NCBI RefSeq assembly: GCF_002419965.1
Contig: NZ_DIHC01000002.1
Location: 1 to 64,000 of the forward strand
Length of the DNA: 64,000 nucleotides
Direction: 5' to 3'
From: Pseudomonas sp. UBA5706
GTDB taxonomy: Bacteria > Pseudomonadota > Gammaproteobacteria > Pseudomonadales > Pseudomonadaceae
Shown: positions 42,612-54,926 of the stretch, piece by piece
Layout: every line of letters begins with the position of its first letter
Position numbering within the stretch: the stretch's first letter is position 1
Program-made: the position numbers and the translations under genes
Notes under the pieces: model-generated
The model's input: the letters and a program-made list of their open reading frames with translations, nothing else
What the model was told of the DNA's origin: nothing
Database searches by the model: none

Positions 42612-42636
42612 ACAAAAAGCCCCTGAAAAGGGGCTC
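42612..42636 (-). terminator. Terminator after tRNA-fMet (hairpin 1)
   Basis: On the minus strand AGCCCC (42635-42630) pairs with GGGGCT (42623-42618) and is followed by TTTTGTT. It begins 11 bases after the CCA end of tRNA-fMet. Confidence 0.8.
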
Positions 42637-42645
42637 CGCTAAAAC

Positions 42646-42722
<77 letters not shown>

Positions 42723-42782
42723 ACAAAGCTGGGGCGGAAGTATACGACCGATCCCGATTTGGGTCAATCCGACACATCCACC

Positions 42783-42808
42783 TACAAGAAAGCCCGCTAC
42801 TGCGGGCT
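42783..42808 (-). terminator. Terminator after tRNA-Leu
   Basis: On the minus strand AGCCCGC (42808-42802) pairs with GCGGGCT (42797-42791), loop AGTA, then TTCTTGT. It lies 11 bases after the CCA end of tRNA-Leu. Confidence 0.75.
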
Positions 42809-42819
42809 GACTTGTTAAT

Positions 42820-42905
42820 TGGTACCGAGAAGGGGACTCGAACCCCTACACCCTATGGGCACAACCACCTCAAGGTTGCGTGTCTACCAATTCCACCACC
42901 TCGGC
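42820..42905 (-). tRNA. tRNA-Leu (GAG)
   Basis: The 86-nt gene has the acceptor stem GCCGAGG...TCTCGGT plus CCA, a long class II variable arm, and the anticodon loop CTTGAGG between CAAC and GTTG stems, giving anticodon GAG, which reads CUC/CUU. The T-arm is GGGGTTCGAGTCCCC. It sits 44 bp after secG, on the same strand. Confidence 0.97.
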
Positions 42906-42949
42906 ATTACAACTTTTTTGCAGCCCCAACATCAGCTGCGAATCCTGTG

Positions 42950-43333
42950 TTATTTCTGCTCTGGAGCGGCAGGCACGTCAGCTGGAGCAGCGACGGGTTT
43001 CTGTTGCCCTTCCAGGACCGGTACATCATCTGCAGCCGGCTTTTGCTTCACTTCCAACACTGCTGGATCTGGCAAACCTACTTGAGTCAGCTGATGAGCT
43101 TTCTCTTTAGCAAAGTAACCTAACCCCAAGCTGGTTATGAAGAAACAGGCGGCAAGTATAGCAGTAAACTTACTAAGAAAGGTAGAGGAACCTTGGCCTC
43201 CGAAGACAGTATTTGATGCACCTGCTCCGAACGACGCGCCAGCGTCCGCACCTTTACCCTGCTGCAGCAATACCAGAGCGACAACGCCCAGCGCACCCAG
43301 CAGATGAAGAACGACTACGACTGTTTCCAGCAT
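42950..43333 (-). CDS. secG: Preprotein translocase subunit SecG
   Basis: This 127-residue inner-membrane protein stimulates SecYEG-dependent export. It has two membrane spans (VVVVLHLLGALGVVALVLL near 5-23 and FTAILAACFFITSLGLGYF near 53-71) separated by the conserved QQGKGADAGASFGAGASNTVFGGQGSSTFL loop. The C-terminal tail is proline/alanine-rich. The start at 43333 gives the family N terminus MLETVVVVLH; a frame 16 codons longer runs back into tpiA and is rejected. Four bases separate it from the tpiA stop. Confidence 0.95.
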   Translation of the reverse strand: MLETVVVVLHLLGALGVVALVLLQQGKGADAGASFGAGASNTVFGGQGSSTFLSKFTAILAACFFITSLGLGYFAKEKAHQLTQVGLPDPAVLEVKQKPAADDVPVLEGQQKPVAAPADVPAAPEQK

Positions 43334-43337
43334 TTTT

Positions 43338-44093
43338 TCAGTTTCCCGCGGCGCGAATGATCGCACCGAACTCATCTGCATTCAGGGAAGCTCCACCAAT
43401 GAGCCCCCCATCGATATCCGGCATGCTGAACAGTTCGACCGCATTGGCCGCCTTCACGCTGCCGCCATATAGAAGCCGCACACCTTGCGCGACCTCAGAA
43501 TTCTCTTTCGCCAACTGCGCACGAATGGCTGCGTGCACGTCCTGCGCCTGTTCAGGCGAGGCTGTCAGCCCGGTGCCAATGGCCCAGACCGGCTCGTAAG
43601 CAATTACCGCGTTCACAAAAGCATCGATTCCCAGCTCTTCGATGATGCTATCGAGCTGTTGCCCGACCACTTCAAGCGTTTTACCGGCCTGGCGCTGCTC
43701 AAGCGTTTCACCGATGCACAGCACCGGGATAAGTCCGCTTTCCTGTGCTGCCGCAAACTTACGACTCAGGACCTTGTTGCTCTCGCCCATTATCTGACGA
43801 CGCTCGGAGTGACCCACAAGTACCAGCTTGCAGCCCGCATCCGCCAACTGGGTCGGTGATATTTCACCTGTCAGCGCGCCCTGCCCCGCTTCGTGTGCAC
43901 TGTTCTGCCCACCAACGGAAATCGAATGCCCTTCAAGGCAATCAACCACGAAACCGATATGAATGCTCGCCGGGAACACCGCTACATCAACCGTGCTCGG
44001 GAGTACCATGTTCGCAAGGCCCTCGACCAGCTCAGCGACGCTGGCGCAGGTACCGTGCATTTTCCAGTTACCAGCTACCATAGGGCGACGCAT
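43338..44093 (-). CDS. tpiA: Triosephosphate isomerase
   Basis: The 251-residue TIM-barrel enzyme interconverts dihydroxyacetone phosphate and glyceraldehyde 3-phosphate. Active-site residues are visible: NWKMHG (the N and K near residues 8-10), VGHSERR (catalytic H), AYEPVWAIGTG (catalytic E and loop 6) and YGGSVKAANA with GLIGGASL for phosphate binding. Length and sequence are regular. It lies between glmM and secG. Confidence 0.97.
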   Translation of the reverse strand: MRRPMVAGNWKMHGTCASVAELVEGLANMVLPSTVDVAVFPASIHIGFVVDCLEGHSISVGGQNSAHEAGQGALTGEISPTQLADAGCKLVLVGHSERRQIMGESNKVLSRKFAAAQESGLIPVLCIGETLEQRQAGKTLEVVGQQLDSIIEELGIDAFVNAVIAYEPVWAIGTGLTASPEQAQDVHAAIRAQLAKENSEVAQGVRLLYGGSVKAANAVELFSMPDIDGGLIGGASLNADEFGAIIRAAGN

Positions 44094-44159
44094 GCTGTAC
44101 CTCGTCGGTCAAAGTGGGCGCAGATGTTACCCAACAGTTTCAACACTGGCAAGCCGAAA

Positions 44160-45503
44160 TCAGGCGCAAACTTGCGCGACCAGCTTTGCCAGTTCATCGG
44201 CATAGCCGACGACCTGAGTTTCGTCCTCACCTTCGACCATGACGCGTACCAATGGCTCTGTGCCGGACTTGCGCAACAACACACGACCACGACCCGCCAT
44301 GGCGGCCGTTACGCGATCACAGGCCTCCTTCACCGCAGGGTGCTGGACCGGATCGACACCGCCGCCCTCAAAGCGCACGTTGACTAATACCTGAGGGCAT
44401 TTTTTCAGGCCTTGGCGAGACTCTGCCAGGCTCTGCCCGGTGCGCTTGAGCGCCAGCAGCACTTGCAACGCGGCAATGATGGCGTCGCCCGTGGTGGTGT
44501 GCTGGAAGCAAACGACATGACCGGAGTTTTCGCCGCCTACCTGCCAGTTGCGCTCCAGAAGCTCTGCAATGACATAGCGGTCGCCGACATTGGCCCGCAC
44601 GAACGGGATATTCAGGTCCGCCAGTGCCAGCTCCAGGCCTAGGTTGCTCATCAGAGTGCCTACAACCCCGCCCTGCAGGCGCCCGCGCTCGTGAAGGTCA
44701 CGAGCGATGATATAGAGCAACTCGTCACCATCGACGGCTGCGCCTGTGTGGTCGACCATCAACACGCGATCGCCATCGCCATCAAAGCCGATGCCCAGAT
44801 CGGCCTTCTCGGCCAGGACCGTCGCCTGCAGATTACCCATATGGGTCGAACCGCAATCGTCATTAATGTTCAGGCCATTAGGTGCAGCGGAAAGCACCGT
44901 GACTTTGGCACCCAACTCCCGGAACACGTTAGGCGCTACCTTGTAGGTCGCACCATGCGCGCAATCGACTACCAGCTTGAGCCCGGCAAAGTCGGTGCTG
45001 GTTGGCACGCTGCTTTTGCAAAATTCGATATAACGGCCAGCCGCGTCGTTGATCCGCGAAACCTTGCCCAACTGCTCTGACTCGACAACCGTCATCGGGG
45101 TATCCAGCAGCTCCTCGATCATCATCTCGATCTCGTCTGGCAGCTTAGTGCCTTGGCCCGAGAAGAACTTAATACCGTTATCGTGATGCGGATTGTGCGA
45201 GGCACTGATGACGATGCCCGCTTCAGCGTGAAATGTGCGGGTCAGATAGGCAATTGCCGGTGTCGGCATCGGGCCAAGTAGCATCACGTCGGCACCGGCA
45301 GCGGACAGGCCAGCCTCCAGCGCCGATTCGAACATGTATCCCGAAATACGCGTATCCTTGCCGACCAGTATCCGGCATGCGCCCATTTTGCGAAACGCCA
45401 TCCCCGCTGCCCAGCCAAGCTTGAGCATAAAGTCGGGAGTGATGGGGAATTGACCTACACGACCGCGAATGCCATCGGTTCCGAAATACTTTTTCTTGGT
45501 CAT
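44160..45503 (-). CDS. glmM: Phosphoglucosamine mutase
   Basis: This 447-residue enzyme converts glucosamine 6-phosphate to glucosamine 1-phosphate for peptidoglycan and lipopolysaccharide precursors. It begins KYFGTDGIRGRVG, has the phosphoserine loop GIVISASHNPHHDNGIKFF near residues 96-114, the magnesium loop FDGDGDRVLMVD near 241-252 and the sugar loop GGENSGH. A phosphate-binding RKSGTEPLVRVMVEG closes it. The gene follows folP in the usual ftsH-folP-glmM order. Confidence 0.97.
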   Translation of the reverse strand: MTKKKYFGTDGIRGRVGQFPITPDFMLKLGWAAGMAFRKMGACRILVGKDTRISGYMFESALEAGLSAAGADVMLLGPMPTPAIAYLTRTFHAEAGIVISASHNPHHDNGIKFFSGQGTKLPDEIEMMIEELLDTPMTVVESEQLGKVSRINDAAGRYIEFCKSSVPTSTDFAGLKLVVDCAHGATYKVAPNVFRELGAKVTVLSAAPNGLNINDDCGSTHMGNLQATVLAEKADLGIGFDGDGDRVLMVDHTGAAVDGDELLYIIARDLHERGRLQGGVVGTLMSNLGLELALADLNIPFVRANVGDRYVIAELLERNWQVGGENSGHVVCFQHTTTGDAIIAALQVLLALKRTGQSLAESRQGLKKCPQVLVNVRFEGGGVDPVQHPAVKEACDRVTAAMAGRGRVLLRKSGTEPLVRVMVEGEDETQVVGYADELAKLVAQVCA

Positions 45504-45518
45504 GGATACTCCAACCTT

Positions 45519-46370
45519 CTATTTTGCCGATTCGACGGCGGCAATCATCCGCACTACGTCGACAGTTTCCGCAACATCGTGCACGCGTAAAATTCTTGCA
45601 CCTTGAATCATCGCCATCGCAGCCAAGGCCAGTGCTCCATAAAGACGCTGGTCGACTGGCTTGCCGAGTACCTTGCCGATCATGCTCTTGCGCGACACAC
45701 CGACCAGCAATGGCCGGCCCAGAACATGCAGTGCCTCCATATGCTTGAACAGGCTCAAGTTGTGATCCAGCGTCTTGGCAAAACCGTAGCCTGGGTCAAG
45801 GACGATTTTTTCCGCGGCGATACCGGCAGTGATGCAAGCGTCCATCCGATCACGGAGGAAAGACGTAACCTCACCCAGCAGATTGTCATAACAGGGATCC
45901 TGCTGCATGTCAGTGGGCTCACCGCGCATGTGCATCAGGCACACCGGCAATCCCGTCGCTACGGCCGCATCCAGAGCACCCTCACGCCGCAGTGAACGCA
46001 CGTCATTGATCAACCCTGCACCGAGCCGGGCCGTTTCGTGAATGACCGCAGGTGTTGAGGTGTCCACTGAGATGACCACGTCCAGCTCGCGACTAATCGC
46101 CTCAACGATGGGCGCAACACGCTCCAGCTCTTCGACTGGGGACACACCGCGAGCACCAGGACGGGTGGACTCGCCGCCGACGTCAATCAGTGTTGCCCCC
46201 GCCGCTACCATTAATTCGGCATGACGCAGGGCAAGGTCGCGCTGAGCAAAACGACCTCCATCGGAAAAAGAATCAGGTGTGATATTGAGAATTCCCATGA
46301 CATGAGTCCGGGATAAATCAAGAACCCGGTTGCCGCAAGGCAACCGGGTTGGGTACAGCGCAGAAGTCAT
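45519..46370 (-). CDS. folP: Dihydropteroate synthase
   Basis: The 283-residue TIM-barrel enzyme joins 4-aminobenzoate to dihydropterin pyrophosphate in folate synthesis and is the sulfonamide target. Signatures are MGILNITPDSFSDGGRF near residues 25-41, IDVGGESTRPGA (loop 2), VISVDTSTPAV, NDVRSL, MHMRGEP and DPGYGFAKT. The start at 46370 lies eight bases after the ftsH stop. A perfect 12-bp inverted repeat with a four-base loop falls in codons 7-16 of the gene, within reach of the initiation region. Confidence 0.95.
   Translation of the reverse strand: MTSALYPTRLPCGNRVLDLSRTHVMGILNITPDSFSDGGRFAQRDLALRHAELMVAAGATLIDVGGESTRPGARGVSPVEELERVAPIVEAISRELDVVISVDTSTPAVIHETARLGAGLINDVRSLRREGALDAAVATGLPVCLMHMRGEPTDMQQDPCYDNLLGEVTSFLRDRMDACITAGIAAEKIVLDPGYGFAKTLDHNLSLFKHMEALHVLGRPLLVGVSRKSMIGKVLGKPVDQRLYGALALAAMAMIQGARILRVHDVAETVDVVRMIAAVESAK
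46323..46350. other. Perfect 12-bp hairpin inside the 5' end of folP
   Basis: AACCCGGTTGCC (46323-46334) and GGCAACCGGGTT (46339-46350) are perfect inverted copies around GCAA. On the folP transcript the hairpin starts 20 nt after the start codon and is followed by CTTGATTTA. It could slow translation of folP or end some ftsH transcripts. Confidence 0.6.
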
Positions 46371-46378
46371 GTCAGGCC

Positions 46379-48298
46379 TTAGTGTTCAGCAGCGGGACCG
46401 CCAATCGGTGTTTCCGGGCGCGGGCCTACCGGGGCGGTTGGCGTTCCAGATGTACCGGAACCACCTTCCCAGTCGCGCGGCTCACGAGGGGTGCGTCCTG
46501 CCATGATGTCATCGATCTGCTCAGCATCAATGGTCTCGTACTTCATCAACGCGTCCGCCATAGCATCAAGCTTGTCGCGATTGTCTGTAAGGATCTGCTT
46601 CGCGGTGCCATAACATTGATCAATGATGCTGCGGACCTCCGAATCGATCAGGCGAGCGGTATCGGCCGACAAACTGGCATTCTGGCCACCACCTCCGCGC
46701 CCAAGATAACCGCCCTCTTCATCTTCGGAATACATCAGCGGGCCGAGCTTCTCGGACAGGCCCCACTTGGTAACCATGTTCCGGGCAATCTGGCTGGCCC
46801 GCATGATGTCGTTAGAAGCGCCAGTGGTGACACCGTCAAAGCCCAGCGTCATCTCCTCAGCGATGCGCCCACCATAAAGCGAGCAGATCTGACTGATCAA
46901 CGCGCGCTTGGAGAGGCTGTAGCGATCTTCCTCGGGAAGAAACATGGTGACGCCCAAGGCACGGCCACGAGGAATGATCGAAACCTTGTAAACCGGGTCG
47001 TGCTCAGGGACCACGCGACCGACAATGGCATGCCCCGCCTCGTGATAAGCAGTGTTCTGCTTCTCTTTCTCCGACATGACCATGGATTTGCGCTCGGCAC
47101 CCATCATGATCTTGTCTTTGGCGAGCTCGAATTCCTTCATTTCGACAATGCGCTTGCCCACACGAGCAGCGAACAGCGATGCCTCGTTGACCAGGTTGGC
47201 CAGATCAGCACCGGAGAATCCAGGAGTGCCCCGAGCGATGACACCGGCATTGACGTCGTCACCCATCGGCACTTTGCGCATGTGTACTTTCAAAATCTGT
47301 TCACGACCGCGAATGTCTGGCAGGCCGACCACGACCTGACGGTCAAAACGACCTGGACGCAACAGCGCAGGGTCCAGAACATCCGGGCGGTTCGTTGCGG
47401 CGATCACGATGATGCCGTCGTTCATTTCAAAACCGTCCATCTCTACCAGTAACTGGTTGAGAGTCTGCTCGCGTTCGTCATGGCCACCACCCATGCCGGC
47501 GCCACGATGGCGACCGACGGCATCGATCTCGTCGATGAAGATGATGCATGGTGCGTGCTTCTTGGCTTGCTCAAACATGTCGCGGACGCGGCTTGCACCA
47601 ACACCCACGAACATTTCGACGAAGTCAGAACCGGAAATAGTGAAAAACGGCACTTTGGCTTCGCCTGCAATCGCCTTAGCGAGCAGTGTTTTACCTGTAC
47701 CGGGAGGGCCGACCATCAGTACGCCACGAGGGATACGACCGCCAAGGCGCTGGAACTTGCCCGGATCACGAAGGAACTCGACAAGCTCACCGACCTCTTC
47801 CTTCGCTTCATCGCAACCTGCAACGTCAGCCAAGGTCGTCTTTACCTGATCTTCGGAAAGCAGACGCGCCTTGCTCTTGCCGAAACTCATCGGCCCGCCC
47901 TTGCCTCCCGCGCCACCTTGCATCTGACGCATGAAAAACATGAAGACTGCAATAATGACCAGAATCGGGAAGCTCGCGACCAACAGTTGAGTCCAGATAC
48001 TCTGCTGCTCGGGCTGCTTACCTTCGATCACAACATTGTTGTCGACCAGATCGCCTATCAGGCCGTTGTCCTGAATCGCCGGACGAATGGTTTTGAAGGT
48101 GTCACCGTCGCTGCGCTTGCCCGTGATGACATAACCGTCCACGGCAACTTTCTCGACCTTGCCATCCTTCACTTGCTGGATGAACTCAGAGTAGTTGAGG
48201 GTCTGCGGCTCGTTAGGGCTGGAGAAGTTGTTCATCACGGTCACGAGAACCGCAGCGATGATCAACCACAGGATCAAATTCTTTGCCATATCGTTCAA
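46379..48298 (-). CDS. ftsH: ATP-dependent membrane zinc metalloprotease FtsH
   Basis: This 639-residue protein is an inner-membrane AAA+ protease that removes sigma-32, LpxC and faulty membrane proteins. Two membrane spans (ILWLIIAAVLVTVMN near 8-22 and about 100-120) flank a periplasmic domain. The AAA module has GPPGTGKT, the pore motif FVGVGASRVRD, IDEIDAVG and the SRH segment RPGRFDRQV. The zinc site is HEAGH. The start is a TTG at 48298, seven bases after AGAGGG; the ATG three codons later lies too far from that site. Confidence 0.96.
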   Translation of the reverse strand: MNDMAKNLILWLIIAAVLVTVMNNFSSPNEPQTLNYSEFIQQVKDGKVEKVAVDGYVITGKRSDGDTFKTIRPAIQDNGLIGDLVDNNVVIEGKQPEQQSIWTQLLVASFPILVIIAVFMFFMRQMQGGAGGKGGPMSFGKSKARLLSEDQVKTTLADVAGCDEAKEEVGELVEFLRDPGKFQRLGGRIPRGVLMVGPPGTGKTLLAKAIAGEAKVPFFTISGSDFVEMFVGVGASRVRDMFEQAKKHAPCIIFIDEIDAVGRHRGAGMGGGHDEREQTLNQLLVEMDGFEMNDGIIVIAATNRPDVLDPALLRPGRFDRQVVVGLPDIRGREQILKVHMRKVPMGDDVNAGVIARGTPGFSGADLANLVNEASLFAARVGKRIVEMKEFELAKDKIMMGAERKSMVMSEKEKQNTAYHEAGHAIVGRVVPEHDPVYKVSIIPRGRALGVTMFLPEEDRYSLSKRALISQICSLYGGRIAEEMTLGFDGVTTGASNDIMRASQIARNMVTKWGLSEKLGPLMYSEDEEGGYLGRGGGGQNASLSADTARLIDSEVRSIIDQCYGTAKQILTDNRDKLDAMADALMKYETIDAEQIDDIMAGRTPREPRDWEGGSGTSGTPTAPVGPRPETPIGGPAAEH

Positions 48299-48476
48299 TT
48301 AGCTACCCTCTGAAGCAAGCTCCACGCTGGAGCGTGCCTCGCATGATATTCACCGGCCTAACTTACTACAGATCCCACGGGTGTGGCAGGCGGCGTCTGT
48401 AACCCTTTGTGAAACTTTGACTACAAGATGTTCGTTACGCTTCATGAATAAAGCCATTTAAAAAAAGCTATTGCCT

Positions 48477-49127
48477 TTACTCGAAATCGCTAGGGGCTTC
48501 ATATCCGCCCTTGAAACCGCGGCCTAGCAGGTACTGCTCGCGAGAGCGGTCACGGGAAGAAAGCGGCTTGCGCATCTGTACCTTGTCGAACATTTTGCGA
48601 ACCTCCTTGTGGTACACATCGAAGCCTTCACCCTGGAAGACCTTGATCAGGAAATCACCACCTGGACGCAGTACTCGACCCGCAAGGTCAAGTGCCAACT
48701 CACAAAGGAACATGGCGCGGGGCATATCCACAGCGCTCAATCCACTCATATTGGGGGCCATATCGGAAATCACAAGGTCTACCTGTGTATTGCCGATGGC
48801 TGCGAGGATTTCCTTGAAGACGCCGTCCTCGGTGAAGTCCCCTTGAATAAAGGTCACGTCTGGGATGCTGTCCATCTCCAGAATGTCGGACGCGATCAGG
48901 CGCCCCTTGCCCCCGATCAGGCGACTGGTCACCTGCGACCACCCCCCTGGGGCTGCGCCAAGATCGACGACCGTCATCCCGGGACGAATGATTTTGTCTT
49001 TCTCCTGGATCTCCAGAAGCTTGTAGCTGGCACGGGATCGGTAGCCATCTTTTTGTGCCATTTTGACGTACTTGTCGTCGAAATGTTCTCTCAGCCAGTT
49101 ATGGCTGCTTTTGGAACGCTGCGCCAC
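48477..49127 (-). CDS. rlmE: 23S rRNA (uridine-2552-2'-O)-methyltransferase
   Basis: The 216-residue FtsJ-family enzyme methylates U2552 in the A-loop of 23S rRNA. It has the K-D-K-E arrangement: K near residue 38 (SRASYKLLEIQEK), D in ISDMAPNMSG, K in FLIKVFQGEG and E in SRDRSREQYLLG. The SAM motif is VVDLGAAPGGWSQV, near 54-67. The start is a GTG at 49127, seven bases after GAGGTG. It is divergent from yhbY and lies upstream of ftsH, as in E. coli. Confidence 0.95.
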   Translation of the reverse strand: MAQRSKSSHNWLREHFDDKYVKMAQKDGYRSRASYKLLEIQEKDKIIRPGMTVVDLGAAPGGWSQVTSRLIGGKGRLIASDILEMDSIPDVTFIQGDFTEDGVFKEILAAIGNTQVDLVISDMAPNMSGLSAVDMPRAMFLCELALDLAGRVLRPGGDFLIKVFQGEGFDVYHKEVRKMFDKVQMRKPLSSRDRSREQYLLGRGFKGGYEAPSDFE

Positions 49128-49229
49128 GGGGCACCTCGATGATATGCGTCGTGATTAACTGGGCGGAGCCAAGGACCCTCGGGTAAAATGGCCGTCAATT
49201 TTACAGATTCAGACGAAAAGGGTCAGATT

Positions 49230-49538
49230 ATGCCGCTCACTAACGAGCAGAAAAAACAGTACAAATCCATTGGACATGACCTGAAGCCGGTCCTGATGGT
49301 TGCCGGTAAAGGTCTAAGCGAAGGCGTACTGGCCGAGCTGGACCGCGCTTTGGTTGATCATGAACTGATCAAGGTTCAGATCAAGCTTGAAGACCGCGAC
49401 GATCGTCGCGCCGTGATCGATGAGCTGTGCAAAACGGGGCGCGCAGAACTGGTACAGACCATCGGCAAGATGGCGCTGATCTACCGCAAGAATCCGCAGC
49501 CCAACAAGCAACTGTCCAACATACATCGCTTCAAGTAA
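49230..49538 (+). CDS. yhbY: RNA-binding CRM-domain protein YhbY
   Basis: This 102-residue protein is a single CRM domain associated with pre-50S ribosomal particles. The core has PVLMVAGKGLSEGVLAELDRALVDHELIKVQI, with the GxxG-type loop near residues 24-27, and ends with IGKMALIYRKNPQPNK. The start at 49230 gives MPLTNEQKKQYKSIGHDLKP, typical of the family; the frame upstream is not coding. It is divergent from rlmE across about 100 bp. Confidence 0.93.
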   Translation: MPLTNEQKKQYKSIGHDLKPVLMVAGKGLSEGVLAELDRALVDHELIKVQIKLEDRDDRRAVIDELCKTGRAELVQTIGKMALIYRKNPQPNKQLSNIHRFK

Positions 49539-49690
49539 TGCAGATGCCGTCAGTGGCGCGACTCTCGCGCCCTGATCGGTACCACAGCCGCAACGCTTGC
49601 AGCTGAGCGTAATCCGACGCGGCCAAACACCCCGCTCTCATCACGCCCAGCATTGCGAACCATCCCCGCAGGGATGGCATTCATCCGTGA

Positions 49691-50163
49691 TCAGATGTGC
49701 TTGACCTTGACGATGTCATACTCGATCACACCACTTGGCGTCTTCACTGCAACGACATCACCCTCCTCCTTGGCGATCAACGCACGTGCTATCGGCGACC
49801 CCACGGAGATCTTGCCCAGCTTGATGTCGGCCTCGTCTTCGCCAACGATCTGATAGGTCACGCTTTCATCAGTTTCGATGTTGGCGATTTCCACCGTAGA
49901 GCCAAAAATGACTTTGCCAGTGTGAGCAATCGTTGTGACGTCGATGATCACAGCATTTTGCATGCGACCTTCGATATCACGAATACGCGCCTCGACCATC
50001 CCCTGCTGCTCGCGGGCGGCATGGTATTCGGCATTTTCCTTCAGGTCACCCAATTCACGCGCAGTACCGATGTCCTGGCTCAGCTTTGGGCGAACCACTT
50101 TAGTCAAATGGGTCAGTTCTTCCTCCAGAGCGCGAGCGCCCTGGACGGTCATTGGATACTTGA

Positions 50164-50167
<4 letters not shown>
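49691..50167 (-). CDS. greA: Transcription elongation factor GreA
   Basis: The 158-residue factor enters the secondary channel of RNA polymerase and rescues backtracked complexes by RNA cleavage. The N-terminal coiled coil spans residues 1-75, with acidic tip residues in KENAEYHAAREQQGMVE (D/E at the tip). A C-terminal FKBP-like domain follows and ends YDIVKVKHI. Its ATG overlaps the stop of carB as ATGA, so the two are coupled. Confidence 0.95.
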
Positions 50168-53385
<3,218 letters not shown>

Positions 53386-53511
53386 GGGTTGTCACTCGAA
53401 TCCTGTGTCAGTCGGCAAGCCGTCTTGAACATTCTCTGAGGGGGCTGGGAGGCTGTCGGATCAGGTCCGGCCATCGCAGCCACCTCCTCGCTACAGTCTC
53501 AGGTCAGCCGC

Positions 53512-54648
53512 TCAGCGGCGCTTGGCCATGGCTGTGATGAAGCGATCAAACAGCGGCGCTACGTCGTTCGGGCCGGGGCTCGCCTCGGGGTGCCCCTGGA
53601 AGCTGAACGCTTCCTTGTCAGTACGCTCGATGCCTTGCAGGGTGCCGTCGAACAGCGACTTGTGGATCGCGCGCACGTTGCTCGGCAACGTGGCTTCGTC
53701 TACCGCAAAACCGTGGTTCTGACTGGTGATCATGACAACGCCAGTGTCCAGATCCTGCACCGGGTGGTTCGCACCATGGTGACCATGGCCCATCTTGACG
53801 GTCTTGGCGCCAGACGCCAGTGCCAGCAGTTGGTGACCCAGGCAGATGCCAAACACCGGAATCTCTGTCTGCAGCACGTCCTTGATCGCCTGGATTGCAT
53901 AATCGCAAGGCTCGGGATCACCCGGGCCGTTGGACAGGAATACGCCATCAGGATTGAGGGCTAGCACTTCGCTGGCCGGGGTCTGGGCAGGCACCACGGT
54001 CACACGGCAGCCGCGCTCGACCAGCATACGCAGGATATTGGTCTTCACCCCGTAGTCGAAGGCCACCACGTTGTACGGCAAGTCGGCAACCCCGATTTCA
54101 GGGCAGCTATCGGTTTTCAGGCTCCAGACACTGGAACGCCACTCATAAGTCTTCTTAGTGCTGACTTCTTTCGCCAGATCCATGCCCTTGAGGCCCGGGA
54201 AGCCGCGCGCTGCTGCGATCGCCGCTTCTTCGGAAATGTTGTCGCCGGCCATGATGCAACCGTTCTGCGCACCCTTCTCACGCAGAATTCGGGTCAGGCG
54301 GCGGGTGTCGATGCCTGCGATGGCGACGACTTTGTTGGCTTTCAAATAGTCAGCCAGGGGCATCTTGTTACGCCAGTTGCTCGCTACCAATGGCAGGTCG
54401 CGTATCACCAGACCCGCCGACCATACGCGATCAGACTCAGCGTCCTCCGGCGTGGTGCCGGTGTTGCCGATGTGAGGGTAAGTCAGGGTGACGATTTGCT
54501 GGGCATAGGAAGGATCGGTAAGGATTTCCTGATAGCCGGTCATTGCGGTGTTGAACACCACCTCACCAACGGTTTGACCGTCGGCTCCAATGGCTTCGCC
54601 GCGAAAAATGCTGCCATCAGCAAGGGCGAGTATGGCTGGCTTAGTCAA
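53512..54648 (-). CDS. carA: Carbamoyl-phosphate synthase small (glutaminase) subunit
   Basis: This 378-residue subunit hydrolyses glutamine and channels ammonia to CarB. The class I amidotransferase triad is in FGICLGHQLLAL (nucleophile C) and the downstream GHPEASPGPND (His, Glu). The N-terminal domain has ALADGSIFRGEAIGADGQTVGEVVFNTAMTGYQEILTDPSYA. The start is a TTG at 54648 with GGGAGG six bases before it; the 25 upstream in-frame codons cross the leader hairpin and are not coding. Confidence 0.96.
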   Translation of the reverse strand: MTKPAILALADGSIFRGEAIGADGQTVGEVVFNTAMTGYQEILTDPSYAQQIVTLTYPHIGNTGTTPEDAESDRVWSAGLVIRDLPLVASNWRNKMPLADYLKANKVVAIAGIDTRRLTRILREKGAQNGCIMAGDNISEEAAIAAARGFPGLKGMDLAKEVSTKKTYEWRSSVWSLKTDSCPEIGVADLPYNVVAFDYGVKTNILRMLVERGCRVTVVPAQTPASEVLALNPDGVFLSNGPGDPEPCDYAIQAIKDVLQTEIPVFGICLGHQLLALASGAKTVKMGHGHHGANHPVQDLDTGVVMITSQNHGFAVDEATLPSNVRAIHKSLFDGTLQGIERTDKEAFSFQGHPEASPGPNDVAPLFDRFITAMAKRR

Positions 54649-54691
54649 GAAGACCTCCCGTAATAAAGCCTGAAAGGGCGATCGCAGGTTG

Positions 54692-54730
54692 TAAAAAAGC
54701 GGAATGACGTATAGACACGTCACCCCGCTT
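54692..54730 (-). terminator. Terminator/attenuator hairpin before carA
   Basis: On the minus strand AAGCGGGGTGACGT (54730-54717) pairs with ACGTCATTCCGCTT (54710-54697), with two G:T wobbles, and is followed by TTTTAC. The stem lies about 50 nt before carA and 200 nt after dapB. A leader terminator before carA is known in P. aeruginosa, so attenuation is a likely role. A short GTG frame ending at TAA (codons VCPLKARR) just upstream of the stem is a possible leader peptide. Confidence 0.7.
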
Positions 54731-54926
54731 CTTTAATCGAATTATCTGCGCGCTTTTAGTGGACACACTAAAGCTGTAGCTTACAGAAAAAGGCTTTTTT
54801 AATCCACCGCTAAAACGCCTTGAAGGCTGGAGAATGCGACAGAGCATCGCGTAGCCGTGTAAAACTGCGGGAAGGATACCGGCAAGGCGCCTATCCCACC
54901 CGCATTGTTGCGTATCGTAACGTGCG

